A DNA stretch of 64,000 bases from Macrobrachium rosenbergii (lineage: Eukaryota; Arthropoda; Malacostraca; Decapoda; Palaemonidae), in NCBI RefSeq assembly GCF_040412425.1, contig NC_089749.1, positions 38,722,070 through 38,786,069 on the forward strand. The letters are read 5' to 3'. This document shows positions 23,209-35,038 of the stretch, piece by piece. A program made the translations under genes and the position numbers. Below the pieces are notes generated by a model. The model did no database searches. It was not told where the DNA came from and saw only the letters and a list, made by a program, of their open reading frames with translations. The stretch's first letter is position 1. Every line of letters starts with the position of its first letter.

Positions 23209-23791
23209 ATAGCTTAGTCGTTTGTTTCGTCCTCAAGGAGCTTTACAAAGAAATTGACAGGTGATGAATAAGGCTTAAGCTCTCACTTCTTAATCCCAAC
23301 ACCCCAAAGAAAATAACATTTCTGGTCCAAGGTCAAGCCACAGATTTCAAGTCCCATTCTTTATTCCAAATACTCTTCAGGTTTTGATACCAAGGAACAA
23401 GAAACTATACATGAACTTACGTTTTAGGATGTAGTTCTACAGTAGCTTACCTAAGCATGTTGGGTTTGGTTGCAGTACTGTCGCTCCTCTCCCAGCAACA
23501 GTTAGCATACTCACCGTCAACAAGACCCCAGGTTTTCTGCCATAGCACCTAAGGGTTAAGACTACCCATGCCACCTACTGATACACAGTGTAGTCGAATT
23601 CGTTCGAGCACGTGGCAATAATTTAACTAATGACACCCAGTACATTTGGGGACCTCTTCAAAAGACACATTTCTGAAGAAGGCCAATGATGTACTTACTT
23701 TCTTAACATCATGTGACCTGTGAAAAGTGTGTGGATTTGCCTTTTTAATAAGAAACACTACAATCATTCTCAGCCTTTGTAGGGAGAGTGG

Positions 23792-24718
23792 TTAGTTTGT
23801 GCTAGGGTGTATGAAAATAGGACCTTCTGGGATGTTTGCCGTGACTTCTAGGTAAACCTTAAGTGCCTGAACCAGGCATAATGACTTGTCTGCTAAACTG
23901 AGTTTTCTTATAAGAATGGATTTCCTTTTTAAAGGATCCATATTCTTGGCCAGGAACGAAGGGCCAGGGGACAATAATAATTGATGGTCAGCTATTTGCA
24001 CGATGCATCGTCCCCATCTAAGAGAGCCAAGTTCACTAATACGAGCTCCTGATGCTAATGCAATAAAGATCACCTTTTGAAGCCTGTGTGTTGAGGTTGT
24101 ATTGGGTCCACTGAGTTGAGGGGTTGACAGAAGTCTAAGCACCTTGTTCAGGGACCAAGTAATTGGAAGCCTTTCGGGAGTGGGCCTTTGTAGAGCAAAA
24201 GACTGCAGAAGGGAAGAGACAACTTCTATACTGAAGTCGATCCCGAATCCATAAAGCAGGGGTTCCGTTAATGCAGCCTTGTATGCCATGACTGTTGTAA
24301 CAGCAAGGTATTTGTCTTCAAAAGGGTATATAAGAAAAATAAAAAGTGTTTCTATAGAAATCTCAACTGGGCTCTCGGTATGGGTATAATCTAACCATAT
24401 TTTCCATACGGACTGGTATTGCCGAATAGATGATGTCCGTAATTTTTGCACTAGGTACCTAGCAATGTTGGGTGAGTAATTATCACGACAGATATTTTTT
24501 AAAAATCTGTACGTGAAGTCTCGTCTCAGAAAGGAGGTTACGTAAGAGACTTTCCCTCCTACTGTCTGGGATAGAACAGAGGATGCTAGTGGAATTGCTC
24601 TTTTTGTCCATTGTTGAGGTAATAGGAACCAATGCCTGTTTGGCCAATTTGGGGCTATTAAGTAAACTATTCCTTTGAAGGTTAGAAGTTTGCTCAAAAC
24701 CTTTGAAATCTGGGACAA
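23792..24718 (-). pseudogene. DIRS A tyrosine recombinase, truncated
   Basis: 308 open codons. The start retains APNWPNRHWFLLPQQW, the end of the DIRS RNase H/linker region. The SAM-like N-terminal domain runs over residues 75-180 (RQYQSVWKIWLDYT, TVMAYKAALTEPL). The catalytic domain starts with FIALASGARISELGSLRW, which supplies the first catalytic Arg, and ends at a stop after FIHPSTN. The HxxR and the final Tyr motif should lie below 23792 but that stretch is full of stops. The enzyme would integrate circular cDNA without target duplication. Confidence 0.8.
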
Positions 24719-24822
24719 CGGAGGAAAAAGATATCATCCTCCACTTGTTCCAGTCTTTAGGAAGTATCTCTTGCTGTTGCTTGACTGTCCAGGTTTGAAG
24801 ACATATTAAGGAGCTTGTGATC

Positions 24823-25306
24823 CTAGTATGTGGCAAACAGGTCCACTTCCGGTTGTGGAAGCATGCTGGCTATTGTTTGAAAAGAGTGGTTGTCCAACAT
24901 CCACTCCACTGAGGTTGTAGTTTTCCTTGATAGAGAGTCTGCTGTTACAATGAGACCCCCTGTGAGGTGAATTGCAGACATGTGCCACTTGCTTGCGCCA
25001 TCCGAAGGTTGGCTAGCATTACCATATTGAGAGGAGGTGAACGTGATCCCGGCCTCTTGATGTAGTGTATTGTAGTCATGTTCTCTCTTTTCTGGAGGTT
25101 TGAGTTTTTTGAGAGACAAAAAGACAGCCATCAGCTCCAGGAATCCGATATAAAAATTCCTGAGTAGCTGATGACCTCCCTGCCACCTGACGATCCTCCC
25201 AACCTGTAAACGAGGCATCTGTGTATTTGTCACTCAAACAGATGGAGTCAGGGTGACCTGTTTCGCCAGAGATTCCTTCCAAATCTAAGGCCGAAGTATC
25301 TCCCAA
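24823..25306 (-). pseudogene. DIRS A RNase H domain
   Basis: The minus-strand frames include YTDASFTGWE (first Asp), FLELMAVFLSLKKL with the Glu of the ELMA block, and LIVTADSLSR with the last Asp, then EVDLFATY, the DIRS connection motif. The domain removes RNA from the cDNA hybrid. Frames change between 25233 and 25076, and stops remain. Confidence 0.75.
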
Positions 25307-26100
25307 ACTCTTTTAACCCTTTGATGAGGTCGGTCTCTCATCTTTTTTCTTGCATGCGATAGCCAGAGTTTGTTCACATTTTTAGTTGCAACCTATGTAT
25401 TGGATCTATTACTGATGAGAACTGCAGCAGGCCCATCATAAATTCTGATTGCCATCTGGAAACTGAGCTGTGCAAGGAACCTTTTGAGGACTTGCCTTAT
25501 TCTGCTTCAAGTATGATGGGGAGAGACAACAGGCCGTGAAGAGTATCCCAACACAGTCCCAGCCACTGAAAGTGTCTGTTGGGCATGAGGCAGGATGTTT
25601 TCAAATTTATTATAAAACCTTTTGACTATACTGTAGTCTGTTGACCATTGCTCTTAGGTTTTTCAAGCACTCTTTTCTTGTGGGCACCCAGATCTTTTTG
25701 TTTGAGTTCTTGAACGAGCACCATTGCTAATTTTATAAAATATTCTTTAGGCAATGTTTACTCCAAAGGACATGACTTTAAATCTGTACGTATCTTTTCC
25801 TACCCGGGACCTTTGAAGGGGCGGAAGGGAACAGCTATAGGGATGTGCCAGTGTGCATCTTTCAGATCTATAGAAACTGTCTGAGTCCCTTTTTGGAATG
25901 ATTCAATGTACTTAGGCAATGGTAATTATCCGAACATTTTGGCAAACAATGTGCTTGTTCAATGTTGATTGGCTGAGGACCACCCTTCTTTTGGAGGAAT
26001 CCTTTTTGAGGACACTGAAGAGACGTACTTGGTGGGGAATATACACATTTCTCTATGGGCCCCATTAACAGGGCCTTTCTGTACATATAAATAATGCTGT
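25307..26100 (-). pseudogene. DIRS A reverse transcriptase, decayed
   Basis: On the minus strand, VSIDLKDAHWHIPI at about 25875-25835 is the RT box with the first catalytic Asp, followed by YRFKVMSFGVNIA (about 25795-25755), the DIRS form of the FxxLPFGL block. Upstream SSKRIPPKEGW (about 26000) corresponds to the PKKDGG block. The Y/LDDW box cannot be found and appears lost in a deletion. Confidence 0.75.
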
Positions 26101-26134
26101 CCCCCCACAGGGAAAACTTCCATTGTCTGTGATG

Positions 26135-26596
26135 TTATCGAAGCTGACCCCCAACCAATATAATTCCTCTTGGTATCTGCCTCCTCCTCTGCCTGTGCCT
26201 TTGATAGGCATTCCAGGTGTTGTCTTTCATTTTTCCCCCTAAAAGATGGTTTATGGACCTTGTGACAAATGATGGCCTTAAAGTTGTTGTCCCTTTGTAG
26301 GGAATTGTCCCTTCTGACCACCTACCTGTTTTTTGAGGAAAAATTTTTGGGGGTGACTGAAGTGTTATATGATTTTTAATCATAGTGAGCCTTTTTTGGG
26401 GTTGGGTAAAAAGGAAATTTTGGGTTCTTTGTTTCCTGAATTCCCCTTTCCCCAGAAGAGCATACACTACAATTCTGCTAGTGGGCAAGCTCATTGAGTT
26501 GAGCCACAACAGACTCCTCAAACAGGTCCTTACAGAAGAGAATTCTTTAATATTAGTTTGGTCACCAAGGACGGTAACTCCTCGAGGATGAAACAA
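26135..26596 (-). pseudogene. DIRS A Gag-like C-terminal remnant
   Basis: 153 open codons. Shows SVRTCLRSLLWLNS, then KGEFRKQRTQNFLFTQPQKR and a basic stretch with RHRQRRRQIPRGI. A homologous peptide occurs at 30521-30916 on the plus strand in copy B. The N-terminal Gag is missing, so the copy is 5'-truncated or rearranged. Confidence 0.6.
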
Positions 26597-26860
26597 GTGA
26601 CTATACTATCAAAAACACAGGTCTAGCCCTTACAACAAAAATGACATAGTAGATAAAATTTGATGCTATCAGGTGTCGTAGCGACACCTGATAACTTAAA
26701 TTTCATTGATACCAACATAGATTAATATGTGGAATCAATAAAAATGACATTTTTGATAGCGCAGTCGCTGTTGAGTCCTCAAAGGAGTTACCTTCCATGG
26801 TCTACCAGAGTTCCATGGTGACCAAACTAATATCAAAGAATTCTCTTCTAATTTTGTTGG
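26524..26860. repeat. Large inverted repeat with central perfect hairpin
   Basis: Left arm 26524-26614 and right arm 26750-26860 are imperfect reverse complements (shared TTTTGATAG, AGTTACC, TGGTGACCAAACTAATATYAAAGAATTCTCTTCT). Near-exactly at the centre is a perfect 12-bp stem, TATCAGGTGTCG/CGACACCTGATA (26667-26678, 26682-26693), with a 3-nt loop. Confidence 0.7.
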
Positions 26861-27090
26861 TCTTTTGGCCAGGTATTGTGTCATAATGATTAACATTATA
26901 ACACATGATGGAGTATAATGGACCTGTAAGACAGAGGGCACTTTCCCTATCTTCAAATGGTTGAACCCAGTTTTTCCAACGCCACCACCTGCAAGAAAGA
27001 GAAGCGACTATTGAGCATGGCGATCCGCCCTCTTTGTTTACTAATAATGTTAAAAGACCAAAGAGTCATTGACTCGCTTGTCCAAAGCTT
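26750..27090 (-). repeat. Isolated DIRS terminal-module fragment
   Basis: Same orientation as 22755-23100 and homologous to it throughout (GTTGAGTCCTCAAAGGAGTTACC, CATAATGATTAACATTATAACACATGATGGAGTATA, TTTACTAATAATGTTAAAAGACCAA). It is not followed by DIRS coding sequence. Confidence 0.7.
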
Positions 27091-29360
27091 AACAGTTCAC
27101 GCTGTTACCACGCCCAAAATTCCTACTTTTTCTCCGCTTTAGTGTCGAGATTATGGAAACATCAAAATAGCAAGATAAGTGCTCAATATTAACAAACAGT
27201 TGAAAGTTTTAGTTTTAAACTTTTAGAATTTATATAATCTAGTATTAAAGCCGGAACCCGCTCACATCGCCAGCCTACCTAGCCTCGTGAAAGCTGATTG
27301 TTACCTAGTTTCAGAAACTAAAATTGTTTTAAGTTCTAACTAAATGTTTTAACTAAAAGAAATGTTCCACAACTTATGATTAATATGGAAAATCCTTTCA
27401 GATTATACAATGTCTACAATAATCTAGGCAGTAAGTGAGAATAATTCAGACTAGATTAATAGTCGATGTTGTCTGTAGCCTATGTACAGCCTTGGATTAC
27501 GCATCCTAAGTGGCCAAGCTTAGAACGAGAACCCTAGGATTAGAAAATAACAATATCTGGGCAAAGTAAATCGATACCCTAACAATGAGGTTACATATTA
27601 GTATAAATTTTTTCCTTTATATAAGCCAGTGCAATTTAGCAGAGTCAAATCGATTTATCAGCTTAGGCATTACTCATATGAAGTTACAGTAACTTTTCAT
27701 GAGACATCCCATTTCTGGACTAAATTTCAGCTCCAGACCACATGGTAATTAGGATTAGATGAAAATCGTGTGAATCATGCTAGATGAGATGTAACCTAGC
27801 CTTGCTGGCTCTGGCTACATACCAAGGTGTAGGCTAATTGTGTTTTGTTTATGTAACCCATACACTCAGTGAATAAATATCCAGATCAGGCAGCCTAGAT
27901 TAGAGTAAGTTATAACCTGGTTATGTTTCACCATCAAGGTTACACAATAATGACGCATTGTTTTATATAGTAAAACCAAACAGCCTAGATTGATTTAAAC
28001 AACAAACTGGGTTAGACACAAATAGTTGAATAAATAGGCGTTATACAATCTGATTAGACAGCACCCTCATACCAGGTTAAGAAAGAAATAAATAAAGCTC
28101 TAGGGTTATACATAAACAGTATCCTAGTCAAATAGCCAATTTAGGTTTGTTACGACTGCAACATATCTACAAGCTACATGCTAGTAGGGTCTTGTGTAGC
28201 CTATATCCCAAAGTTTATATAATCCAGAACAGGCAGTAGCTCATCCATATTAAGTAGGAACCTATATGAATATCCCAATATTAGCTCGAAACAGATGGCA
28301 ATATCAGATGAAAAGGTAGTCTCTGTTACACAAAAACAGAAAACATTTAAGAGAATTACTTTTCTGTAGAGTCACATCTAAGTTATGAATGCTTCAGAAT
28401 AGCTAAGCAAGAACCTTTCTGAGAAATCCTATTCTTAGCTTAATGTAGATTAAACTTGGAATCATAACCCCAAGCTATACAAAACAGTAGTTTGGTTGGT
28501 CAAACAAATTAGTTCATAGCAGTTAGTCTGAATGCATGACAATTGGAATTAAAAAATTTCACTTGGTCATTGCAAAAAGGACCAGCAGTGTATAAGTAAT
28601 AAGTTAGCCATGTACAGGTATCAAAAACTAAACTAAACCCTAGAAGTGTCAGTATAGTTACTTAATTAAATGTGTATTAAAACTGCACACTGTAATCAAA
28701 CTAGTTCCGTAATATGAAAACCATATGAGGAACCACAGAAGTGTCCTCCCATTTAAAAATTTCTCAGTTATACTCACTGGGCTTCTGAAACAACTTGCTT
28801 TATATCACTACAGGGCTGCCATTAGCAGGATCCTCAGTTCAATATGCTCCTGGTAGCAACTTTTATGACCTAAAACGCTCTTTAAGCCGTCTCCAGTGGG
28901 GCCTAGGTTCAGTAGGGGTGAGAAGGGGGCTATTATCTTCCCAGCAGAACTCCGCAGCAGGTATTTAACCCTTCCTCTGAACAACAACATCAATGTGTGG
29001 CCAAACCCACAACATCAGTGTCGCAATATCTCCCAGGTTAACCCTGTGGAGGAAGTAGAGGAATCTTTACATGGAGTTCACATTCTCATTAAAACAGGAG
29101 TGAACATTGCCATCGAATGGCCCTGCTGGAACCCAGCCTAGGGACATAAGTTTGCTTTCAGCCAAGTAGTTAGAACCTCACAGAAGGAATTCTATTCCAT
29201 GCAGCTATCAGCCACTATTGTGATCTTTTCCTGACACTGGGATCCAATTCCAATCAGACTGAAATGTCTACTTTTTGGAAAGGTATAGTAACTTGCCCAA
29301 GGACCCTGCCCTTCACACATTACAGGTACACAGTTTAGTTGTTGAAGCTCAGTTAGATTG
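27091..29360. other. AT-rich sequence, no gene recognised
   Basis: About 2.3 kb with frequent CCTAG and TAGCCTA motifs but no coding frame, repeat or splice structure that I can support. Could be host intergenic or intronic DNA. Confidence 0.4.
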
Positions 29361-29760
29361 CACAAGCTCCCTGAAAGGGAAACACAGTTTAAGGCAGCTC
29401 CAAAAAGAGATGGGTTAATAGTTTATATACAAGCTCCCCCTAAAAGGGGGTAGCATTTTCATGCATAAGCTTCCCCAAAAAGGGATACACAGCTTCATGC
29501 CATTTGATCGCTCTGTAAGAAAATTGAGTTTTTATTGACCTGTACCCCCAAAAAGGATGCAATAGTTTGCAGCAAGCTCCCCAAAAGGATACACAATTTT
29601 GCAGACATTTGACTGCCCTGTGTAAGGAAATTGAATTTATTGACCTGTACCCCTAAAGGGTTACACAGTTTGGCAGCCCAAAAGGGGTACACTGTTTGGC
29701 AGCAAGTTCCGCAAAAGGGATATAGTTTGCGCCATTTCAACACCTCGTAAGGAATTGAGT
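29361..29760. repeat. Degenerate tandem repeat with CAAGCTCCCCAAAAAGG units
   Basis: The motif AAGCTCCCC(C)AAAAGG followed by ATACACAGTTT recurs at least seven times (29364, 29388, 29430, 29469, 29547, 29575, 29703), and a longer ~120-bp unit (TTGACCTGTACCCC, ATTTGA..GCC.TGTAAG) recurs at about 29500 and 29610. Non-coding. Confidence 0.6.
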
Positions 29761-30249
29761 ACCATCAAAGATGCCCTGCACATATAAGTGACATGAAGCA
29801 TGATTCTGAAAGCAAAGTCAGTCAGTTTACCATGTACACCAGAGTGTAAAAGTACTGGCATCCTAGACCGGGAAAAGTGAGTAGATACAAATGCCATCAT
29901 AAACAAGGTCTGATTTTAGGAATTCAGAGTAGAAACAACAATGGTCAGTTTGGAATATAGGAACTTCAGGATCAAACATAATAGGCTCCAATACTCACCC
30001 CATATACTGATAATAACCTTGGTGAGATACCCAGTGTGCACTTTCTCTCCCAATGGCAAGTAGGTAATTAATGAGAGAAAATCTATGATCAAGTTGTAAA
30101 TGTAGAATTTACAACCAGCATTCCTATTATAGAATGGCACCTGGTACCATCCACTGACTTCCTTGGAGAAACCACTAACAGAAAGCTGTTTTCTACCTAA
30201 AGTATAGCTTAAAACTAATGAAACCACCCTTTACCAGGTCAATGAAAAA
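29761..30249. other. No feature seen
   Basis: No frame or repeat that can be supported between the degenerate tandem repeat and DIRS copy B. Confidence 0.3.
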
Positions 30250-30520
30250 TGGATCTCTACTGCCTGAATTAGACCTGGGTTGCTCACCAAGTAGCCTTGT
30301 CAGAATTTAAGTGCTAGGCTCCGACTCGTGCATTATAACCTCACCCTGGCTGGAAGTTGCCATCTTAAAGCTTCCAGAACGTCCCAGATAATTTTTGCTG
30401 TTGAGGCCAAGAGTCTCAGGAGAACCCGATGGAAAGCACTCATTGACTTCCTAGAATGGTACATAGGACCAGTGACATCAGCAATGGAGAGCCCCATCAA
30501 ATCACTCCAGTGTCACTGCA

Positions 30521-30916
30521 TTGCTACATTCTAACCCCTCCTGTGGTGACCTCACAGAGAATCTGCTGTGGCTCAACCTGATACATGCCTACCAAACAGA
30601 ATTGTACAGTGTACTGCTTTTCAAAGAGGAATTCAAGAACAAAGAACCCAAAAATTTCTTACCCAACCCCAAAAAAAAAAAAAGGCTCACTTTCATAAAA
30701 TCATATAAGCCTCAGTCACCCCAAAATTTTCTCAAAAACAAAGGTGTGGTCAGAAGGACAATTCCCAAAGGGACAAACAGCAACTTTCAAGGCCATCCTT
30801 CACAGCATCCAAACCATCCCATAGGGAAAAGTAAAAACAACACTCTGAATAAGTCTATCAGCAGAAGCAGAGGAGGAGCAGGATACCAAGAGGAATTATA
30901 TTGGTTGCATCATTGA
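30521..30916 (+). pseudogene. DIRS B Gag-like remnant
   Basis: 131 codons: ENLLWLNLIHAYQTELYSVLL, then KEEFKNKEPKNFLPNPKKKK, KGVVRRTIPKGT and GGAGYQEELYWLHH. Aligns by eye with 26596-26135 of copy A. An A-run (30670-30681) is included. Confidence 0.6.
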
Positions 30917-30919
30917 TGA

Positions 30920-31540
30920 CATCACAGACAATGGAAGTTTTCCTGGGGAACAGAACTATGTGGAGTGGCGCGCCCACTGGGCATGACTATTCAGTGTCCT
31001 CAAGGACCTCATCCAAAGAAGAGGAATCCTAAACCAATCGACATTGAACAAGCGCCATTGTTGGCTGAAAAGTTTTTGATGGATTATCAAGTGTTTAAGT
31101 ACATTGGAATCATTTCTGTGTGTGGGCTCGGCAGTTTCTGTGGATATGAAAGATGCACACTGGCACATCCTCTATAGCTGCCTCCGCCCTTCCTGGCGTC
31201 CGGCCAAGAAAGATACGATAGATCTTGAAAGTCATGTCCTTCCGCTAAACATTGTCAAAGAATATTTGTCAAACTAGCAACGGTCATTGAGAACCAAAAA
31301 CAAAGACGAGGCTCCACAAGAAAAGAGCGCTGGAAAAACCTAAGAGCAATGGTCAAATAGACTATAAAGTACAATCAAAAGGTTTTATTATAATTTGAAA
31401 ATCCTGCCCATGCTCCAGCAGACACTTTTAGTGGCTGGAACTGTGCTTTGGGATACTCTTCACGGCCTGTTGTCTCTCCCATCATACTCAAAGCAGAATA
31501 AGGTAAGTCCTCAAAAGGTTCCTTGCATTACCAGAGTTTC
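30920..31540 (+). pseudogene. DIRS B reverse transcriptase, decayed
   Basis: SVDMKDAHWHIL at about 31135-31170 is the catalytic RT block. LQQTLLVAGTVLWDTLHGLLSLPSY (about 31410-31485) matches the downstream DIRS RT/RNase H linker also seen in copy A. Several stops and frameshifts. Confidence 0.7.
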
Positions 31541-31699
31541 CTGATGGCAAATTGGTGAACGCATGATGTAGCTGCTGCAGTTCTCAATAGATCCAATACA
31601 TAGATTGCAAAACTGAAAAGTGAACAAATTCCACACGATGCAATAAAAAAGATGGGAGACAGACCTCATCAAAGGATAAAAAGAGTTGGAAGATACTTC

Positions 31700-32165
31700 A
31701 GCCTTAAATTTGAATGAAGGAACTGAAACAGGTCACCCTGACCTCCCACCTGTATGAGTGATAAACTCCACAGATGCCTGCTGACAGGCTGGGGAGTGAC
31801 ATTGGAGGATTGTCAGGTGGTAGGAGGCGATCAGCTACTCAGGAATTGTTATATCAAGTTCTGAGCTGATGGCTGTCTTTTGTCTCCAAAAACCCAAACC
31901 TCCAGAAGAGAGAACACAACCAATAATATCCTACATCAAGATATCTGGATCATTCACCTCCTCATATGTAATGTTAGCCATCCGATGGAGCAAACAAGGA
32001 AGTGGCACATGTCTGCAGTTCACCCTACAGGGTCTCACAATAGCAGACTCCTCTATCAAAGAAATGACAGCTCTCAACAGAGTGTGGATGTTGGACAACC
32101 ACTTTTCAACAATAGCTAACATGCTTCCACAACTGGAGGGACTAAAAACCACAGCATACTAGAAT
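31700..32165 (+). pseudogene. DIRS B RNase H, decayed
   Basis: ELMAVFCLQKPKPPEERTQ at about 31863 matches the Glu-bearing block of copy A (ELMAVFLSLKKLKPPEKRE). TIADSSIKEMTALNRVWMLDNHFSTIANMLPQLEGLKTTAY (about 32037-32160) matches copy A's end, with the LFATY motif altered. The first Asp block is lost. Confidence 0.7.
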
Positions 32166-32169
32166 CACA

Positions 32170-33190
32170 AACTCCTGATGTATGTGTCTCAAACCTGACA
32201 GCCTGGCACCAGCAAGAGATGCTCTTCCTTAAGACTGGAACAAGGAGGACAAAAAAATTTTTCCCATTGTCCCAGATTTCAAAGGTTTTGAGCAATCACC
32301 CTAGCACAAAAGGCGGATGCGCTTCAACCTTCAGAATAAAATGAATAGCCCTAAATTGGACAAACAGGAACTGTTCCTTTACCTCACCAACGGACAAAAG
32401 ATCAATTCCACTGTCATCCGCTGTTCTATCCCAGATAGTAGAGGAGTCTCTGGGCCAAGACCTTCATTGTGATAGATTTTTAAATAATATCTGTTGTAAT
32501 AATTACTCACTCAACATTGCTAGATACTTTATGCAAAAATTACGGATCTATCCAGCATTACCAGTCCATACGGAAGATATGGTTTGATTATATCCATACT
32601 GAGAGCCCAGTTGAGATTTCTATATAGAAATCATATTTTTCTTATATACCCTTTCTTTTGAAGACAAAATGCCCATGGTTAGAACAGTCATGACATACAA
32701 GGCTGCATTAATGGAGCCCTTGTTTTAGGGATTCGGGTTTGACCTGTGCATAGTTGTCACTTCCTTCTGCAGTCTGCTCACAGCGCCCTGTACTCAAAGA
32801 AGGCTTCCACCGGGTCCCTGGACAAGGTGCTTAGACTTCTATCAGCCCTCAGTTCAGTGGACCCACACAACCACAACACACAGGCTATAAAAGGCAGATT
32901 CGATCACTAGCATCAGGAGCCCATACAGCACAGTGGAATCACTCTCGATGGGGACGATGCATCACGCAAAATAGCTGACCATCAATTATTGTCCCCTGGC
33001 CCGTCTATTCCTGGCCAAGAATATGGATCCTATAAAAGAAACCTATTCTTATAAGAAAATTCAATTTACAGACAGGACATTACGCCAGTTCAAGCACTTA
33101 AGGCTTATATAGAAGTCACGGCAAAAACACCCAGAAGGCCTTATTTTCCTACACCCTAGCACAACCCACCCACTCTCCTACAAAGACTGA
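32170..33190 (+). pseudogene. DIRS B tyrosine recombinase, decayed
   Basis: Pieces align with copy A: IVPDFKGFEQ (about 32263), SPKLDKQELFLYLTNGQK (about 32347), FLIYPF (about 32636), LDKVLRLLSALSSVDP (about 32819), KIADHQLLSPGPSIPGQEYGSYKRN (about 32968) and VQALKAYIEVTAK (about 33087). The catalytic Arg block is destroyed. Confidence 0.7.
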
Positions 33191-33654
33191 GTGACGTTTA
33201 GTGTTTTCATTAAAAGGGAAATCCACATACACTTTCCATAAGTCACATGATGTTAGAGTACACTCTTGGCCTCTTCAGAAATGTCTCTTTCAATGATTAG
33301 TAGGTGGCATAGTTAGTCTTAACCCTATAGCAGAAAACCAGGGTCATTGATGGTGAGTATGCTAACTCATCGCTGGGAGATGGGTGACAGCACTACAAAC
33401 TCACATTCTTAGGTAAGCCACTGCAGAACTACATCCTGAAACGTAAGTTCGCATGTTTCTTGTTCCTTGGTACCAAACCTGGAAAAGTATTTGGGAATAA
33501 TGAATGGGACTTGAACCTGTATGAATCTGACTGGAAATGTTATTTCCTTTGGGGTGTTGGGATTAGTGCTTAGAGCTTGCCTTTTCGCCACCTATCAATT
33601 CTTTTAAAGCTCCTTTGAGGAAGAAACAGGATTACGCTTATCAAAAACATCAGG

Positions 33655-34105
33655 TTTTGACGTAGGAAACCTGGTTTTGGCAGTGTCGCTGTTGAGTCCT
33701 CAAAACCTCCCGTCCCTGATAAAAGGCATGGGATTTAGGCAGTGATCAACCCGCACTGACCAACAGAGAGTAATGGCTCCTGGTCTTTAACGCCCGGTTG
33801 TAAACATGAGGGTGGATACATGCTAATAGTCACTTTTCTTGCAGGGTCACTTCGACGTTGAAAACTGGGTTCAACTTCGCTGAAGATAAGGGAAAAGCCT
33901 CTTTATCTTTGAGTCCATTATATACCCATCATGTGTTATAATGTTAATCATTACGACACAACACGCCTGGCCAAAAGACCAACGCAATTAGAAGAGAATT
34001 CTTGATATTAGTTTGGTCACCATGGAGCTCTGGTAGACCATGGAAGGTAACCTTATGACTCACGATTAATAAAAATAGGTTTTCCTACGCCAAACCTGTT
34101 TTTGG
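33655..34105 (+). repeat. DIRS B 3' terminal module
   Basis: Reverse complement of 22736-23208, with GTAGGAAACCTGGTTTTGGCAG at the left and TAGGTTTTCCTACGCC at the right as inverted arms. Contains GTTGAGTCCTCAAAACC and TTTGGTCACCATGGAGCTCTGG. Confidence 0.7.
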
Positions 34106-34112
34106 TAAAATT

Positions 34113-34392
34113 AAGTTTTATATATACTTACCCAGTAATTTACTTAGCTAAGAGTTTCTGCTTGAAAGGTAGTTAGAATTCTAAATTCCACAGTGGCAAT
34201 TCTTTTGTTTTGTGTAGGTGACTATGCCCTGCCCACTTTCGGGGTATGAAAGAGGAACAACATTGCCATCACGACAATTTGTTTATGCAACAAAGAGTCC
34301 ATGTGCGGGGAGGAGGGTGGGCGCCATCCATAATTACTGGACAAGTATATATAAAACTTAATCGTACCATAATGTCATTTTTATATACAGTA
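34113..34392 (-). repeat. DIRS C 3' inverted terminal repeat
   Basis: About 170 bp are the reverse complement of 44975-45145 with few mismatches. The TACTTACCCAGTAATTACTTAGCT-type motif occurs again at 38854-38880, just past the Tigger, as expected for a DIRS internal complementary region. Confidence 0.75.
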
Positions 34393-34739
34393 CAGTAAAC
34401 GGCCCCCGTATTTGCGTTCTCAAGGTTCACGGACTCACCCATTCGCAGATTTTTCTGTGGAACCTATCTAAAATATTTTTGCAGTAAACTCACCTATTCG
34501 CGGGGTTTTCTATGGAACATATCTATAAAATATTCGCGGGGAACCTCCCTATTCGCGGATGCAGTTTTTTTGTCTATTTCGTATAGCAATATTCTGTATT
34601 TTCATATTTATTGTATAATAACATTAAATAATCATGTAAATCAATAATAATACTGTACTACAGTACTGTACATATAATAGTAATAGAAATTAAATAATAA
34701 TATCATTTAATACTACACTGGGTACCTCAATAATAATAA

Positions 34740-35038
34740 ATAATAAAGTTAAATCATACGGGTAGTAACTGGTGATGAATGTTGATTACAGTATGCTGTA
34801 GATGATGATGATGATGAATTAGCTGTGCAGTAAGATGAATGACGGGAGGCGCTGTCATGTTAAGGTATTTGAACATGGCAATGAAGGTGGTACAGTAGGG
34901 CTGCATGAGTATTTTACCTTGTTCATGCTCAATGCAGGCGACCACAATTAATGTCATGCCGTAATGGGCTGCTACTTCTCCGTGACTTTTGCCTTCTCTT
35001 AACAAAACAATCATGTCTACTTTCTTCTCATCAATCAT
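34740..35038 (-). pseudogene. Reversed Tigger fragment: transposase N-terminus joined to 3' UTR
   Basis: The minus strand starts MIDEKKVDMIVLLREGKSHGEV AAHYGM, a CENP-B/pogo-type helix-turn-helix. After about 45 codons it runs into sequence matching the plus-strand 3' end of the same Tigger: 34740-34850 in reverse complement resembles 37900-37985 (CACTGCACAGCTAATT, ATCATCATC, AATCAACATTCATC). So an internally deleted Tigger lies inverted at the left end of the larger one. Confidence 0.6.

Larger units (their letters stand above)
22736..26615 (-). mobile_element. DIRS-type retrotransposon A (minus strand), decayed
   Basis: On the minus strand: gag remnant (26596-26135), RT (about 26090-25500), RNase H (25306-24823) and tyrosine recombinase (24718-23792). 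The order RT, RNase H, tyrosine recombinase with no integrase is diagnostic of DIRS. Short inverted repeats bound the body: 23203-23250 (TTTTGATAGCTTAGTCG, GTTTCGTCCTCAAGGAGC) and 26565-26612 in reverse complement. A 470-bp terminal module (22736-23208) follows the 3' end. A related copy lies at 30250-34105 in opposite orientation. Confidence 0.85.
30250..34105 (+). mobile_element. DIRS-type retrotransposon B (plus strand), decayed
   Basis: Same family as DIRS A, opposite strand: Gag-like remnant (30521-30916), RT (about 30920-31540), RNase H (about 31700-32165), tyrosine recombinase (about 32170-33190), then the 3' terminal module 33655-34105. More mutated than A. The 5' limit is uncertain. 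The 3' end abuts the next DIRS at 34113 almost without spacer. Confidence 0.8.

Noticed and set aside
34754..35038. An independent small host gene with His-rich tail
   Set aside because: The start is a pogo-type HTH and the tail matches the Tigger 3' UTR, so it is a transposon fragment.
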